34,180 nt of DNA from an uncultured Oscillibacter sp. (GTDB lineage: Bacteria > Bacillota > Clostridia > Oscillospirales > Oscillospiraceae), in the NCBI GenBank assembly GCA_900550685.1, contig URTS01000006.1, positions 1 through 34,180 of the forward strand, written 5' to 3'. Position 1 is the stretch's first letter; every line of letters starts with the position of its first letter. Of the stretch, positions 33,186 to 34,180 are shown one piece after another. The notes below the pieces were generated by a model, which did no database searches, was not told the DNA's origin, and saw nothing but the letters and a program-made list of their open reading frames with translations. The translations under genes and the position numbers were made by a program.

Positions 33186-33869
33186 ATGGAAGGAAATGTC
33201 AAAAAAGTGCTCTCCGGCGTGGGCTTTTACGGCACGCTGGCAGTGTGCCTGACCATTGTGGGGGTGTGCGGCTGGCTGCTGTTGTCCGACCGTCAGGAGC
33301 CCGCTGTGGAAACCCCGGTGACGCCCCAGGTCCCGGTATCCCAGCCGGTAAAAATACCGGAGAGGGCTGTTGAAACGCCCGTAGAGACCCTGAAACCGGC
33401 CCCGGTGGAGGAAACGCCGGAGCCGGAGCCCGCAGACACCGCCCCGGTGGCGGCAGAAGCCCCCCGGCTGACGGTGGACCCCCTCCAGGGGGAGGTGCTG
33501 ACGGCCTTTTCCATGGAGGAGCTGGTATACAACCCGGCCCTGGGGGACTGGCGCACCCATGACGGCGTGGACATCGCCGCCCCGGTGGGCACGGCGGTGC
33601 TGGCGGCCTGTGCCGGGACGGTCCTGTCCGTGGAGGAGGACCCCCTGCTGGGGACCACCGTGGTGCTGGACCACGGCGACGGCTACCAGACCACCTACGC
33701 CAATCTGGCGGACAAGCCCGATGCGGCGGCCGGGGACAAGGTGAACGCCGGGGAGGCCATCGGCACGGTGGGGACCACGGCGGCGGCCGAGGACACCGCG
33801 CCCCACCTGCACTTTGCCGTCAGCCGGGAGGGCAAGGCGGTGAACCCCCAGGAATTTCTTGAAAAATAG
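33186..33869 (+). CDS. SpoIIQ-like membrane-anchored M23 peptidase-type protein
   Basis: The 227-residue protein has one N-terminal transmembrane helix (about residues 12-34), a Pro/Val/Glu-rich linker (about 36-95), and a C-terminal LytM/M23 domain. The metal-binding residues are present: His125 and Asp129 in HDGVDI, and His207 and His209 in PHLHF. SpoIIQ acts in the forespore membrane, pairs with SpoIIIAH across the septum and is needed for engulfment; the Bacillus protein has lost metal residues whereas Clostridium versions keep them. The match of architecture and promoter supports SpoIIQ, but another sporulation or cell-wall M23 protein is possible. GGGAGG lies 6 bases before the ATG. Confidence 0.8.
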   Translation: MEGNVKKVLSGVGFYGTLAVCLTIVGVCGWLLLSDRQEPAVETPVTPQVPVSQPVKIPERAVETPVETLKPAPVEETPEPEPADTAPVAAEAPRLTVDPLQGEVLTAFSMEELVYNPALGDWRTHDGVDIAAPVGTAVLAACAGTVLSVEEDPLLGTTVVLDHGDGYQTTYANLADKPDAAAGDKVNAGEAIGTVGTTAAAEDTAPHLHFAVSREGKAVNPQEFLEK

Positions 33870-33874
33870 GCGGA

Positions 33875-33905
33875 AGCGCCGGGACGGCCAGTCCCGGCGC
33901 TTTTT
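33875..33905 (+). terminator. Terminator after the SpoIIQ-like gene
   Basis: AGCGCCGGGAC (33875-33885) pairs with GTCCCGGCGCT (33891-33901), then TTTTT. Confidence 0.9.
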
Positions 33906-34002
33906 ATGCTGCACGGTTTCATGCACCTTTTGAAGGGTCCCGCATGGGGGACACATGGGGATGTGGCGGATGCCACGTTTACATTACAAGGAGGGTGCAC
34001 AC

Positions 34003-34180
34003 ATGCAGAAAACAACCAATTATCAGTTGAACCAGTGGGTCAAGAGCGACCGCATTCAGATGGAAGATTTTAACAGCGATAACGCCAAAATCGACGCGGC
34101 GCTGAAGGCCCTGGAGGACGCCCAAACCGTTGTCAAACTGCTGGACATGACGACCACGGAGGTCCTCAGCGAAGTGACTC
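34003..34180 (+). CDS. Start of a gene cut by the window edge; possible phage-tail-type protein
   Basis: An open frame of 59 codons runs off the end. AAGGAGGG lies 8 bases before the ATG. It begins MQKTTNYQLNQWVKSDRIQMEDFN and continues SDNAKIDAALKALEDA, a wording I associate with N termini of tail or fibre proteins encoded in clostridial prophages and their remnants. That link is from memory of similar sequences and is weak. No other phage gene is in view. Base use is more AT-rich than in its neighbours. Confidence 0.6.
   Translation, partial: MQKTTNYQLNQWVKSDRIQMEDFNSDNAKIDAALKALEDAQTVVKLLDMTTTEVLSEVT

Overview
The window is GC-rich (about 60% or more by eye), gene-dense bacterial chromosome. 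Gene content points to an endospore-forming, high-GC Clostridia member of the Oscillospiraceae type. The signs are a T-box leader before thrS, a prs-pth-mfd block with a GlmU-like stump before prs, a SpoIIQ-type M23 protein behind a forespore-type promoter, a TAXI-type TRAP transporter and an SLH-domain protein. The taxon is inferred from gene content, not from a marker gene.

Layout. (1) 1-3511, + strand: end of a type II fatty acid synthesis operon (fabD 3' part, fabG, fabF, fabZ), then a MarR-family regulator with its own promoter and a strong terminator. (2) 9307-3596, - strand: a four-gene operon with a MacA/HlyD-type adaptor, a MacB/LolD-type ATPase, a MacB/FtsX-type permease and an SLH-domain exported protein. 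(3) 12925-9531, - strand: TAXI solute-binding lipoprotein and fused TRAP permease. (4) 15444-13140, - strand: thrS with promoter, T-box leader and terminator. (5) 17016-15501, - strand: LysR regulator and a TRIC/UPF0126 membrane protein. (6) 17176-19738, + strand: YmdB-like phosphoesterase, Nudix hydrolase, glycerate kinase. (7) 26298-19762, - strand: GlmU-like stump, prs, pth, an unknown protein, mfd. (8) 26606-31087, + strand: trmL, pgk, tpiA, gpmI. (9) 31168-33099, + strand: a TGS-containing uridine kinase-like protein. (10) 33123-33905, + strand: SpoIIQ-like protein, then the start of a possible phage-tail-type gene cut by the window end.

The most unusual feature is a dispersed intergenic element present four times: A at 11639-11828, B at 15077-15214, C at 24594-24774 and D at 32909-33061. 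Each has a core of about 45 nt that folds into a hairpin (arms of the GCGGGAAACC / GGTTTCCTGC type, preceded by GGAAGGGTGTGT in the sense strand) and carries variable hairpins around it. All four lie in the same orientation relative to the surrounding transcript. Base changes between copies mostly keep the stem pairing. Three copies (A, C, D) are bracketed by direct repeats of 44, 24 and 20 nt whose sequence differs at every locus. Copy B lies inside the thrS T-box leader. This looks like a mobile or duplicating structured RNA/DNA element that I cannot assign to a known family.

No tRNA, rRNA, CRISPR array or transposase gene was found.
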